A DNA stretch of 41,221 bases from Ruminococcus sp. (GCA_017649325.1 JAGCHA010000048.1:1-41221); one strand, 5' to 3'. Shown: positions 31,941 through 40,562, numbered from the stretch's first letter. Notes: generated by a model not told the origin, from the letters alone. A program made the numbers and translations.

Positions 31941-32619
31941 AGCCCATGAGTTCGAGCGCTTCCTTTGCGGCAAGCTGCTCTGCTTCCTTTTTGCTTCTGC
32001 CCTTGCCCTTACCGATGACCTGTGAATTGAGCATCACCTCGACCACGAAGCGCTTGTTGTGGTCGGGGCCCTCCTCACCGATAAGGACGTACTCGACCTT
32101 CTCCTCGGGATTCTTCTGCACGACCTCCTGAAGCACGGTCTTGAAGTCGCTGAACGCCTTCTTTGCCTCATGCTCGAGGTCGTCGGGGATGAAGCGCAGG
32201 ATATGCTTCCTTGCAGCCTCCATGCCGCCGTCGAGATATATAGCCGCGATGACCGCCTCAAAGGCGTCGGCGAGTATGGACGGACGCTCACGTCCGCCCG
32301 TATTCTCCTCGCCCTTTCCGAGGAGGAGGAAGTCTCCGAGGTCTATCTGCTTTGCGAAAATATGAAGGCTCTTCTCGCAGACGAGAGAAGCCCTCAGCTT
32401 GGTGAGGTCGCCCTCCGCAACGCTTGTCAGGTGCTTGTACAGGTAGTCCGAAACGACTATCGAGAGCACGCTGTCCCCGAGGAATTCGAGGCGTTCGTTG
32501 CTGCCGTTGGGGTGTTTTTTCTCGTTCGCGTAGGACGAATGGGAGAGCGCCTGCCGAATGAGATGCTTATCGTTGAACGAATATCCTATTTTTTCCTCAA
32601 ATTTAGCAATATCACACAT
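31927..32619 (-). CDS. rnc: Ribonuclease III
   Basis: Double-strand-specific endoribonuclease for rRNA and mRNA processing, 230 aa. The catalytic signature NERLEFLGDSVLSIV is at about 40-54, with the second acidic cluster ADAFEAVIAAIYLDGG at about 117-132. A C-terminal double-stranded-RNA-binding domain covers about 155-225 (GKGKGRSKKEAEQLAAKEAL). The start overlaps plsX by 8 nt. Confidence 0.97.
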   Translation of the reverse strand: MCDIAKFEEKIGYSFNDKHLIRQALSHSSYANEKKHPNGSNERLEFLGDSVLSIVVSDYLYKHLTSVAEGDLTKLRASLVCEKSLHIFAKQIDLGDFLLLGKGEENTGGRERPSILADAFEAVIAAIYLDGGMEAARKHILRFIPDDLEHEAKKAFSDFKTVLQEVVQKNPEEKVEYVLIGEEGPDHNKRFVVEVMLNSQVIGKGKGRSKKEAEQLAAKEALELMGYETQ

Positions 32620-33631
32620 TTTCCTGCTCCTTGTCAGCCGACGGCATAGCGCTTACATAATCCGCGATAGCCGCCGTGATGTTTTCCTCCACGCACTTCT
32701 GAGCCTGTTTTATGGCGTTGAAGAACGCATATGCGTCCGAGCTGCCGTGTGCCTTGATGACGGGCTTTCTCACTCCGAGGAGCACCGAACCGCCCGTCTC
32801 GCGGTAGTCCATCTGCTTTTTGAACAGCTTTATCTTGCCGAGCGAGAACAGCGCACCTATCTTTCCCGCTCCCGAATACAGCCACTTTACCTTGTTCCCG
32901 AAGAGAGAGGCAACGCCCTCGTAGAGCTTGAGGACGATATTGCCCGTAAAGCCGTCGGTCACAACGACCTGACAGTCGCCCTCGGGGACATCACGTGCCT
33001 CGACGTTACCGAGGAAGTTCAGCCCCGACTCCCTGAGCATCCTATACGCTTCTATCTCGAGCTCTCTGCCCTTAGTGTCCTCCGTACCGACATTGAGGAG
33101 CCCTACGGTCGGCGACTTCACGCCGACCACCTTTTCCATGTAGGCGCTGCCCATGACCGCGAATTGCAGGAGCATTTCGGGTCTGCACTCGACATTCGCG
33201 CCCGCATCAAGGAGGATGAAGCTGCCCTTATTTGTCGGCAGCATAGGTGCGGGAGCAACCCGCTTGATACCCTTGATGCGCTTGACGATGAAGGTCGCGC
33301 CCATAACGAGAGCGCCCGTGCTTCCCGCGGAGACAAAGGCGTCTCCCCTGCCCTCGGCGAGGAGCCGCAGACCGACAGCCATCGAGGAATCCTTCCCCGA
33401 CTTGATTATCTCCTTCGGCTCGTCATGTATATCAAAAACATCATCGGTGTGCTCTATCTCCATGCCGCTGAGGCTTATCCTATGCGCAGCGGCACACTCT
33501 TTAATCTTCTCGGCGCTGCCCGTCAGGACGATCTTCGTCCCGAGCTCCCGCACTGCTCTCTCGCAGCCTTTCAGCACCTCGAGGGGAGCCCTGTCCCCTC
33601 CGAAAGCGTCAACTATTACTGTTGTAGCCAA
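32612..33631 (-). CDS. plsX: Phosphate acyltransferase PlsX
   Basis: Makes acyl-phosphate from acyl-ACP for phospholipid synthesis, peripheral on the membrane, 339 aa. The N terminus VIVDAFGGDRAP is the family's VDAMGGDxAP, and STGALV and DAGANVECRPE are also typical. The start is uncertain: TTG 33631 gives MATTVIVDAFGG and fits the family; a TTG at 33640 is only 2 nt from the GGGAG. It overlaps the end of trmFO by about 23 nt. The acpP gene that often follows plsX is absent here; rnc comes next. Confidence 0.93.
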   Translation of the reverse strand: MATTVIVDAFGGDRAPLEVLKGCERAVRELGTKIVLTGSAEKIKECAAAHRISLSGMEIEHTDDVFDIHDEPKEIIKSGKDSSMAVGLRLLAEGRGDAFVSAGSTGALVMGATFIVKRIKGIKRVAPAPMLPTNKGSFILLDAGANVECRPEMLLQFAVMGSAYMEKVVGVKSPTVGLLNVGTEDTKGRELEIEAYRMLRESGLNFLGNVEARDVPEGDCQVVVTDGFTGNIVLKLYEGVASLFGNKVKWLYSGAGKIGALFSLGKIKLFKKQMDYRETGGSVLLGVRKPVIKAHGSSDAYAFFNAIKQAQKCVEENITAAIADYVSAMPSADKEQENV

Positions 33632-34934
33632 TCCTATCAAGCTCCCTTTTCAGAGATTCAACGGCACGCCTTGCGTAAACGCCGTACTTTTCCTTCTTAT
33701 CCTTTATTCTTACGCCGATATCGGGAAGTATCCCCATATTCGCACCCATCGGCTGAAATTTTCCGTCGTTGAACGGGTCACTGATATAAGCGCAGAGTGC
33801 CCCCGTCATGGTATCTTTCGGGAGAATGATCGGTTCTATCCCGAGCAGTCTTCTTGCAGCGGCAGTACCCGCGATGATACCGCTTGCTGCGGACTCCATA
33901 TACCCCTCGACTCCCGTCATCTGTCCCGCGAAGAAGATATCGGGATGCTCCCTCATTGAGAAGTCGGCATTGAGGAGCACGGGACTGTTAATGAACGTAT
34001 TCCTGTGCATAACTCCGAACCGCATGAACTCGGCATTTTCGAGTCCCGGTATCATTGAGAAGACGCGCTTCTGCTCGCCGAATTTTAGATTTGTCTGGAA
34101 GCCGACAAGGTTGAAGAGCGTAGCCTCGCGGTTCTCGCGCCTTAGCTGCACCACCGCATACGGACGCCTGCCCGTGCGCTTGTCGGTGATACCGACGGGC
34201 TTCATGGGACCGAATCTCATCGTATCCTCACCGCGTGAAGCGAGCTCCTCTATCGGCATACACACCTCATATACGCTGAACGGGTGAGTCTCGAAGTCCT
34301 TGAGCTGGACCCTCTCCGCGCCGATAAGTGCCTTGTAGAACGCGAGGTATTCCTCCTTGTCCATGGGGCAGTTGATGTAGTCGGCGTCGCCGCGGTCATA
34401 ACGCGAGGCGAAGAACACCTTCTCCATGTCGAGACTCTCATAGGTGACGATCGGAGCCGCCGCGTCGTAGAAGCTGAGCCCCTCGCCGCAGAGCTTCCGA
34501 ATCTCCTCCGCGAAAGCGCCCGCCGTGAGCGGACCCGTAGCGATAACGGTCACGCCCTCGGGTATCTCCTCGACCTCCTGCTCAACGACCTCAATGAGCT
34601 CACAGCTCCTTATCTTCTCGGTCACGCTGTCGGAGAATCTCTCACGGTCGACCGCAAGGGCGCCGCCCGCCTCGACCGCATTCGCCTTCGCACAGGGAAC
34701 GGTCAGCGAGCCGAGCATTTCCATTTCTGTTTTGAGCAGCCCCGCCGCAGATTCGAGTCGAGCTGCCTTCAGCGAGTTCGAGCACACGAGCTCGGCAAAC
34801 CCGCCGTATTTATGTGCGGGAGTGAACTTCTGCGGCTTCATCTCAAAGAGCCGCACGCCTATCCCGTACCCTGCGAGAGCCCACGCCGCCTCACAGCCCG
34901 CGAGCCCCGCGCCTATAACATTGACTTTCGTCAT
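33609..34934 (-). CDS. trmFO: Folate-dependent tRNA U54 methyltransferase TrmFO
   Basis: Methylates U54 in the T loop of tRNA using methylenetetrahydrofolate and FAD, 441 aa. The FAD-binding GAGLAGCEAAW is at the N terminus, with FEMKPQKFTPAHKYGGFAELVCSNS, which contains the conserved Cys, and GQMTGVEGYMESAASGI near the end. It begins within the topA stop (ATGA overlap) and overlaps plsX, consistent with a coupled unit. Confidence 0.97.
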   Translation of the reverse strand: MTKVNVIGAGLAGCEAAWALAGYGIGVRLFEMKPQKFTPAHKYGGFAELVCSNSLKAARLESAAGLLKTEMEMLGSLTVPCAKANAVEAGGALAVDRERFSDSVTEKIRSCELIEVVEQEVEEIPEGVTVIATGPLTAGAFAEEIRKLCGEGLSFYDAAAPIVTYESLDMEKVFFASRYDRGDADYINCPMDKEEYLAFYKALIGAERVQLKDFETHPFSVYEVCMPIEELASRGEDTMRFGPMKPVGITDKRTGRRPYAVVQLRRENREATLFNLVGFQTNLKFGEQKRVFSMIPGLENAEFMRFGVMHRNTFINSPVLLNADFSMREHPDIFFAGQMTGVEGYMESAASGIIAGTAAARRLLGIEPIILPKDTMTGALCAYISDPFNDGKFQPMGANMGILPDIGVRIKDKKEKYGVYARRAVESLKRELDRIGYNSNS

Positions 34935-37012
34935 TTTTTCAGCTCTCTTTCATAGCCGCAGCCCTCGTTCTCACAGACGAGCCTGCCCGACTTTCCGCCC
35001 TTGTTGAACAGCGTCTTTCCACAGTCGGGACAAACCTCCGCCGTCGGGACGTTCCACGTCATGAAGTTGCACTCGGGGAAGCCCTCACAGCCGTAGAAGC
35101 TCCTGCCCTTCTTTGACTTTTTGAGCAGCATCTTTTTGCCGCATCTCGGGCAGCTGCCCTCTGTCTCGGTGACAATTTTCTTCGTATTCGAGCACTCGGG
35201 GAAGCCGGGGCACTCAAGGAACTTTCCGTATCTGCCGTACTTGATGACCATATTGCGTCCGCAGACCTCACATATCACGTCGGTCTCCTCGTCGGGCACC
35301 TTGACGCGCTTACCCTCCATAGCCTCCTCAGCCTTGCTGAGAGTAGACGAGAATCCGTCGTAGAACTCATGCAGAGTGCTCACCCAGTCCTTGACGCCGT
35401 GCTCTATCTCGTCGAGGTTATTTTCCATCTCGGCGGTGAACTTCGCGTCAACTATCTCATTGAAGTGCTCCTTCATCAGCTCGGTGATTACCTCGCCGAG
35501 GTTAGTAGGCTTCAGTGCCTTTCCCTCGTGCTCGACGTACTGACGCGCCGTGATGGTAGTGATAGTCGGAGCGTAGGTACTCGGTCTGCCGATGCCGTTC
35601 TCCTCGAGCGCCTTGATGAGCGAAGCCTCGGTATAGCGCGGAGGCGGCTGAGTAAAGTGCTGATTGCCGGTAATGGATTTGAGCTTCACATTATCGCCGA
35701 CCGCAAGGGGCGGGAGCATTTTCTTGTTCTCGTCTGCACCGTCGGTAGACTCCACATACAGCTTCGTGAAGCCGTCGAACTTGACTGAATAGCCCGACGC
35801 ACGGAAGGTACAGCCATTCGCCTCGATGTCCACGGAAACGGTATCGAGCAGAGCGTTCGCCATCTGGCTTGCGATGAAGCGCTCCCAGATGAGCTTGTAG
35901 AGCTTGAACTGGTCGCTTGAAAGCCCCGATTTCACGCGCTCGGGCGAGAGTTCGGGAGTAGAGGGACGTATCGCCTCATGGGCATCCTGAGCGTTGCTCT
36001 TTGTCTTGAAAACGCGCGGCTTCTCGGGGAGGTACTCGCTGCCGTAAACAGTGCTGATGTACTGAGCAGCAGCCGCCTTTGCCTCCTCAGAGATACGCAG
36101 GCTGTCGGTTCTCATATAAGTGATGAGACCTACCGCGCCTATGCCCTCGACATCAACGCCTTCGTACAGCTCCTGCGCAGCCTTCATTGTGCGCTTTGCG
36201 CTGAAACCGAGCTTGCGCGAAGCCTCCTGCTGCATCGTCGACGTTATGAACGGCGGAGCGGGCTGCTTCTTGGTTATCTTCTTTTTCACAGAGGTAACTT
36301 CGTACTGCGCTCCTTCAAGCCTTTCGAGGAGCGAATCCGCCTCCGCCTTGTTCGGTATCTCGAGTTTCTTGCCGTCTACGGCAACAAGAGCCGCCTCGAA
36401 CACCTTCCTCGAAGCGGGAGCGGTGAACTTCGCGTCCACAGACCAGTATTCCTTCGGCACGAACTTGCGTATCTCATTCTCGCGGTCTACCACGAGACGT
36501 ACCGCAACGGACTGCACACGTCCCGCCGACAGGCCGCGCTTGACCTTTTTCCACAGGAACGGGCTGAGCTTGTATCCGACGAGCCTGTCAAGAATACGTC
36601 TTGCCTGCTGAGCGTTGACGAGGTCAACGTCTATTTTATGCGGGTTGCTCATACCGTTCTGAACGCCCGTCTTTGTGATCTCATTGAAGGCAACGCGGTT
36701 GTTGTCGTTCATATCGAGCTTGAGCATCTGCGCTATATGCCAGGATATAGCCTCACCCTCGCGGTCAGGGTCGGTCGCGAGGTAGACTTTTCCACTCTTC
36801 TTCGCGCACTTTTTGAGGTCGTTTATGACGTCCTCCTTGCCCTTCATATCCGTGTACTGCGGAGCGAAATCGTGCTCGGTGTCAACGCCGAGCTTCGACT
36901 TCGGCAGGTCGCGCACATGACCCATAGAAGCGACTACCTTGTAGCCTTTTCCGAGATATTTCTGTATTGTTTTAGCCTTTGCAGGCGACTCAACTATTAC
37001 TAAGTCTGACAT
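34931..37012 (-). CDS. topA: DNA topoisomerase I
   Basis: Type IA topoisomerase that relaxes negative supercoils, 693 aa. The TOPRIM domain opens with LVIVESPAKAKTIQKYLG and has the acidic ATDPDREGEAISWH. The catalytic Tyr is Tyr299 in GLITYMRTDSLRIS. The C terminus carries three zinc-ribbon repeats: CEVCGRNMVIKYG with CPGFPEC, CPRCGKKMLLKKS with CEGFPEC, and CPDCGKTLFNKGG with CENEGC. It lies between dprA (18 nt) and trmFO, the usual Firmicutes order. Confidence 0.98.
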   Translation of the reverse strand: MSDLVIVESPAKAKTIQKYLGKGYKVVASMGHVRDLPKSKLGVDTEHDFAPQYTDMKGKEDVINDLKKCAKKSGKVYLATDPDREGEAISWHIAQMLKLDMNDNNRVAFNEITKTGVQNGMSNPHKIDVDLVNAQQARRILDRLVGYKLSPFLWKKVKRGLSAGRVQSVAVRLVVDRENEIRKFVPKEYWSVDAKFTAPASRKVFEAALVAVDGKKLEIPNKAEADSLLERLEGAQYEVTSVKKKITKKQPAPPFITSTMQQEASRKLGFSAKRTMKAAQELYEGVDVEGIGAVGLITYMRTDSLRISEEAKAAAAQYISTVYGSEYLPEKPRVFKTKSNAQDAHEAIRPSTPELSPERVKSGLSSDQFKLYKLIWERFIASQMANALLDTVSVDIEANGCTFRASGYSVKFDGFTKLYVESTDGADENKKMLPPLAVGDNVKLKSITGNQHFTQPPPRYTEASLIKALEENGIGRPSTYAPTITTITARQYVEHEGKALKPTNLGEVITELMKEHFNEIVDAKFTAEMENNLDEIEHGVKDWVSTLHEFYDGFSSTLSKAEEAMEGKRVKVPDEETDVICEVCGRNMVIKYGRYGKFLECPGFPECSNTKKIVTETEGSCPRCGKKMLLKKSKKGRSFYGCEGFPECNFMTWNVPTAEVCPDCGKTLFNKGGKSGRLVCENEGCGYERELKK

Positions 37013-37030
37013 TTGCCTTTGTACCCCTCA

Positions 37031-38263
37031 TTAAAGTTTTTCATATATCTTACCGGGCAGTGCTCTGACTGCACCGAGTATCTCCATTTCGGTAAGTTCT
37101 GTCATGAGTTCCGAGCTGTCCATGCCGAGCTTCTGCGCGAGCATATCCGCGTGCAGAGCTCCCTCCGCGAGCGCATCGGCTATCTGCTTCTGTACGCCCT
37201 CGAGCTGAATATCTGCCTTTTTCGGCTCAGGGACAGTCTCATCCCCGCCGACGGTGTCAGCCGCATTCCCCGCGAGGTAAGTCTCCAGCGCGGAGGCAGC
37301 CTTCATTCTGTGCCTGTGAACCTTCAGCGGACGTTCCTCCTCATTGAGGATACCGTACGCCTCCGAGCGCACCTCCTCGTAAACGACAGTTCCGTAGCCG
37401 AACACGGAAGCAATGTCTGCGGAGCTGAAAAACGGCACAGCGCCCTCACCGAGCAGAGCCGCATTGCCCGAATAGGCATTGCTGAATATATCGGCAGGCG
37501 GGAGACAGAACACGTCCCTGCCCTGCTCAGCGGCCAGCGAAGCCGTTATCAGCGAGCCGCTCTTCTCGGAAGCCTCGAAAACGACCGTTGCGCGTCCGAG
37601 GGCGGATAATATCCTGTTTCTCTTCGGGAAATTGCCCGCATGAGGCGGAGTCCCCGGCGGATACTCACTGATGAAAACGCCGCCCGCCTCTAAAATCTCA
37701 TCGCGGTACCTGAAATTCTCGCGCGGATAGTCCACATCTACGCCGCAGCCCATTACCGCTGCGGTAGGTCTGCCCTGCGATACAGCCGCCAGATGCGAGG
37801 TTATGTCAACGCCCACAGCAAATCCGCTCACGATAACTACGCCTCTTGCCGCGAGCTCGGAGCATATCCTCTCCGTGACACGCAGGCTGTAATCGCTCGC
37901 CTTTCGCGCCCCGACGGCAGTGACCGTCCGTGTGCCCGTCAGGCAGCAGATATCGCCCATATAATAGAGTATTGCGGGCGGATTCATTATATGTCTGAGC
38001 TGCGGAGGATAGTCCTCCGAGCTGTAGCCGACCGTGCGGATATCCATCTTATCGCATTCCGCAAGCACACGCTCAGCCGCTTCAATATCAGTCGCCGTGA
38101 CAGCACTGCGCTCCTTCTCACCGAGCCGCACCATGCAGCTGCCCGAGCGCAGTTCGCTGTAAGCCTCGTCGGGAGTCTCGTACAGCGACATGAGCTCCCA
38201 GATCCTGCGGCTGCCGATACCGAAGACCATAGTCAGCCACAGCCAGTATTTCTTATTGTCCAT
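37031..38263 (-). CDS. dprA: DNA-processing protein DprA
   Basis: Loads RecA onto incoming single-stranded DNA during natural transformation, 410 aa. A short N-terminal helical (SAM-like) domain precedes the Rossmann-like fold: VVSGFAVGVDITSHLAA, then VMGCGVDVDYPREN, then FPKRNRILSAL, then SEKSGSLITASLAAEQGRDVFCLP. A winged-helix (DML1) tail is at about 345-405 (VQKQIADALAEG, ALPGKIYEKL). Other competence genes are not in the window. It heads the topA-trmFO run after the SpoU gene (36 nt). Confidence 0.96.
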   Translation of the reverse strand: MDNKKYWLWLTMVFGIGSRRIWELMSLYETPDEAYSELRSGSCMVRLGEKERSAVTATDIEAAERVLAECDKMDIRTVGYSSEDYPPQLRHIMNPPAILYYMGDICCLTGTRTVTAVGARKASDYSLRVTERICSELAARGVVIVSGFAVGVDITSHLAAVSQGRPTAAVMGCGVDVDYPRENFRYRDEILEAGGVFISEYPPGTPPHAGNFPKRNRILSALGRATVVFEASEKSGSLITASLAAEQGRDVFCLPPADIFSNAYSGNAALLGEGAVPFFSSADIASVFGYGTVVYEEVRSEAYGILNEEERPLKVHRHRMKAASALETYLAGNAADTVGGDETVPEPKKADIQLEGVQKQIADALAEGALHADMLAQKLGMDSSELMTELTEMEILGAVRALPGKIYEKL

Positions 38264-38299
38264 AACAAGCCTCCCGTATCCACATCATCTGTGCACAGC

Positions 38300-39082
38300 C
38301 TATTTTTTCAGCTCCCACATCAGTATTCCCGCAGCCATAGCGGCGTTGAGCGAATTGATAGTGCCGTTCATAGGGATAGTCACGCGCCTGTCGCATCTGC
38401 GGGCGACCTCGTCTGGCAGACCGTTGCCCTCATTGCCGATGAAGACCGCCTGCCGCCCCTCGAATCCGCAATCGGTGACCTTTTCCGCGTCCGCATCAAT
38501 GACAGCGGCAGAGGTCGTAACGCCGCCGCTTCCGAGCACATCGAAGAGCTCATCCTCGTCAGCGATGTTGAATATTCTCTCGCGGAACACCGACCCCATA
38601 GTCGAGCGTATTACCTTCGGACTGTATAGGTCGCAGCTCCCGCACATAAAGATACCGTCGATGCCGAGAGCGTCAGCGGTGCGGATGATCATACCGACAT
38701 TGCCCGGGTCCTGAAGTCCGAACAGCACCACATATCTGCCGTTATCATTGAACACGGGAGCCTTCTTCTCGGGAATGGCACATATTGCAAATACGCCCTG
38801 AGTAGTGCTTGTAGAAGCTATCTTATTGCCAAGCTCATTTGAAATGACAAGTTTTTTTGTATCTCTCAAATCAGCCTGCAAAAGCTCCTCTCCGAAGCGC
38901 TCGAACGACTGCTTCGTGAAGATGAGGTGAGATACCCTCGCTTCCTCGCGCAGTGCGTCCTCGACTATCCTCAGCCCCTCCAACACGAATAAGCCGTACT
39001 GAAGCCTCTCTTTTTTAGATGACGAGAGCTTCTGATACAGCTTGATAACGGGATTATCCTTAGAGGTAATGATATTCTCCAA
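38300..39082 (-). CDS. SpoU/TrmH family RNA 2'-O-methyltransferase
   Basis: Methylates the 2'-OH of a ribose in rRNA or tRNA using SAM; the target is not clear from sequence, 260 aa. The N-terminal substrate-binding domain (IITSKDNPVIK, then VLEGLRIVEDAL) precedes the trefoil-knot SPOUT domain: LQDPGNVGMIIRTADALG (motif 1), FIGNEGNGLPDEV (motif 2) and IPMNGTINSLNAAMAAGI (motif 3). The start is TTG 39082, with GGAGGTG 5 nt upstream; no ATG fits. It ends in TAG. It probably opens the long gene run down to leuS. Confidence 0.9.
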   Translation of the reverse strand: MENIITSKDNPVIKLYQKLSSSKKERLQYGLFVLEGLRIVEDALREEARVSHLIFTKQSFERFGEELLQADLRDTKKLVISNELGNKIASTSTTQGVFAICAIPEKKAPVFNDNGRYVVLFGLQDPGNVGMIIRTADALGIDGIFMCGSCDLYSPKVIRSTMGSVFRERIFNIADEDELFDVLGSGGVTTSAAVIDADAEKVTDCGFEGRQAVFIGNEGNGLPDEVARRCDRRVTIPMNGTINSLNAAMAAGILMWELKK

Positions 39083-39118
39083 TCCTACACCTCCGCGCCG
39101 TGGAATGACCTTGTATCG

Positions 39119-39138
39119 GGCGGGAGACAACTCCCGCC
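39119..39138 (-). promoter_or_regulatory. Hairpin in the leader of the SpoU methyltransferase gene
   Basis: An 8-bp stem, GGCGGGAG (39119-39126) with CTCCCGCC (39131-39138), 4-nt loop, no T run. It lies between the rplT terminator and the TTG at 39082, so it should be in a 5' leader. No promoter is clear here. Confidence 0.4.
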
Positions 39139-39142
39139 TTCT

Positions 39143-39179
39143 ACAAGAAAACACGCTCTTTAATTAAAAGGAGCGTGTT
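39143..39179 (-). terminator. Terminator of the infC-rpmI-rplT operon
   Basis: A 9-bp perfect stem, 39150-39158 with 39171-39179, followed on the minus strand by TTTCTTG. It begins 12 nt after the rplT stop. Confidence 0.85.
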
Positions 39180-39190
39180 GTTATTCTTGA

Positions 39191-39544
39191 TTAAAGAGCA
39201 GCCTTAGCCTTCTCAGCGATAGCTGTGAAACCTGCTGCGTCAGTGATAGCGATCTCGGAGAGCATCTTTCTGTTGAGAGTGATGCCAGCCTTCTTGCAGC
39301 CGTTCATGAAAGTAGAGTAGTTCATACCATTCATCTTAGCAGCAGCGGAGATTCTTGTTATCCAGAGCTGTCTGAACTGTCTCTTCTTCTGCTTTCTTCC
39401 GATGTAAGCGTAGTTGCCGGACTTCATTACGGCCTGCTTAGCCATCTTGAAGTGCTTGCTCTAATCGCCCCAGTAGCCCTTAGCGAGCTTTAAAACTTTA
39501 TTTCTTCTCTTGCGAGTCATCATTGCACCTTTGATACGTGCCAT
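39191..39544 (-). CDS. rplT: 50S ribosomal protein L20, interrupted by an in-frame TAG
   Basis: Large-subunit assembly protein and, in Firmicutes, repressor of its own operon through the leader. The full frame from ATG 39544 to TAA 39193-39191 spans 117 codons and is L20 throughout: [27 protein letters not shown], then [14 protein letters not shown] and onward to KAKAAL. Codon 28 is TAG (39463-39461), where relatives have Lys (GYWGxKSK); one A-to-T change of AAG would explain it. A downstream in-frame ATG at 39445 would give an 84-aa C-terminal piece, but its ribosome binding site is poor. TAG also ends yqeK and the SpoU gene, so it is not recoded here. A sequencing error, a true nonsense mutation or readthrough are all possible. 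Confidence 0.9.
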
Positions 39545-39604
39545 AGTCTTTTACCTCCAAATTAAAAATTAAGTAAGCGTTTTTGAGAGCGTTGCTCCCG
39601 ACAA

Positions 39605-39808
39605 TTACATATAGGGAACGAGCTTCTTGATAGTAGGAGCGTTAGCGCTGCCTGCAACACCTGCTGTACGAGCGATTCTCTTGCGCTTGGTATCCTTCTG
39701 AGTAAGTCTGTGTCTCTTGTTGGTCTTCTGGTACTTTACCTTGCCTGTACCGGTGATCTTGAAGCGCTTCTTAGCGCCCGAGTGAGTTTTAACCTTAACC
39801 TTTGCCAT
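39605..39808 (-). CDS. rpmI: 50S ribosomal protein L35
   Basis: Basic large-subunit protein, 67 aa. The N terminus [20 protein letters not shown] is diagnostic, and it ends KKLVPYM. It is the middle gene of infC-rpmI-rplT, with a GGAGG site upstream. Confidence 0.98.
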   Translation of the reverse strand: MAKVKVKTHSGAKKRFKITGTGKVKYQKTNKRHRLTQKDTKRKRIARTAGVAGSANAPTIKKLVPYM

Positions 39809-39844
39809 TGTTAATATCCTCCTTGATTAAGAACTTTAGTGTTC

Positions 39845-40363
39845 TTACTTATTTGTTTTGGGACTAACGAACATAACGATGCTGCGTCCCTCCATTTTAG
39901 CCGGCTTATCAACAGTACCTGCGTCTGAAAGAGCTTCCTTGAAGCGGTCGAGCAGCTCAGCGCCGAGCTCGGGGTGAGCGATAGCTCTCTTGCGGAATCT
40001 CACTGATACCTTGAGCTTATCTCCGCCCTGTAAAAACTTGACAGCCTGATTCACCTTTGTTTCAAAGTCGTGGGTATCTATCGTCGAGAACATACGGATC
40101 TCCTTGATAGAAACGATCTTCTGATTTTTTCTTGCTTCCTTTTCACGCTTAGCCTGCTCGAAGCAATACTTTCCGTAGTCCATGATACGGCACACGGGCG
40201 GTGTTGCCTGCGGAGCGATCTTCACGAGGTCAAGATCCTGATCAAAGGCTAATTTCTGGGCGTCCTTGGCAGACATCGTTCCAAGCTTAGTTCCGTCAGC
40301 GTCGATAACGAGAATTTCCTTATCCCGAATATCTTCGTTGATCTGCAGTTCCTGTTTGCTAAT
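39845..40363 (-). CDS. infC: Translation initiation factor IF-3, probable ATT start
   Basis: Binds the 30S subunit, prevents early subunit joining and checks the start codon, 172 aa. The N domain begins ISKQELQINEDIRDKEI; the linker and C domain include PPVCRIMDYGKYCFEQ, then IKEIRMFSTIDTHDFETKV, then KLKVSVRFRKRAIAHPELG. The start is placed at ATT 40363, because GGAGGTG ends 7 nt upstream; the alternative TTG 40369 is only 1 nt from it. An AUU start in infC is a known autoregulatory device in Escherichia coli. An attenuator and a strong promoter precede it. Confidence 0.95.
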   Translation of the reverse strand: MSKQELQINEDIRDKEILVIDADGTKLGTMSAKDAQKLAFDQDLDLVKIAPQATPPVCRIMDYGKYCFEQAKREKEARKNQKIVSIKEIRMFSTIDTHDFETKVNQAVKFLQGGDKLKVSVRFRKRAIAHPELGAELLDRFKEALSDAGTVDKPAKMEGRSIVMFVSPKTNK

Positions 40364-40527
40364 CTTCAAGCACCTCCGGTTATAAAATAAAACAAAAATG
40401 AGTGCGGAATTATCCGCACTCACACAATACACGTTTAAGACCGCACGTTCAGCCGCGCGTTCTTACTCACATATTGACCGTTTAAGCATAGCCTGACGGT
40501 GAGAACGGGTAGTTCTGCTTTGTTTAC
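40364..40527 (-). promoter_or_regulatory. L20-type leader with transcription attenuator
   Basis: About 164 nt from the likely start site to infC. Near its end is a perfect 9-bp hairpin (40421-40413 with 40408-40400, loop TAAT), followed on the minus strand by ATTTTTGTTTTATTTT, a strong intrinsic terminator placed before the gene. A GTGCGG at 40446-40441 repeats the core of the 5' arm and could pair with the 3' arm as an antiterminator. Position and form match the L20 leader of Firmicutes, in which L20 promotes termination. Confidence 0.8.
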
Positions 40528-40533
40528 CTAAAC

Positions 40534-40562
40534 ATTATACCCTCTCTCCGCTCACTTGTCAA
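40534..40562 (-). promoter_or_regulatory. Promoter of infC-rpmI-rplT
   Basis: On the minus strand, perfect TTGACA at 40562-40557, a 17-bp spacer and perfect TATAAT at 40539-40534. The -35 box overlaps the spoIIR stop codon (TGA, 40561-40559). Confidence 0.92.

Noticed and set aside
39461..39463. TAG recoded as an amino acid in this genome
   Set aside because: TAG terminates yqeK and the SpoU methyltransferase gene at the expected ends, and no other conserved gene here has an internal TAG.
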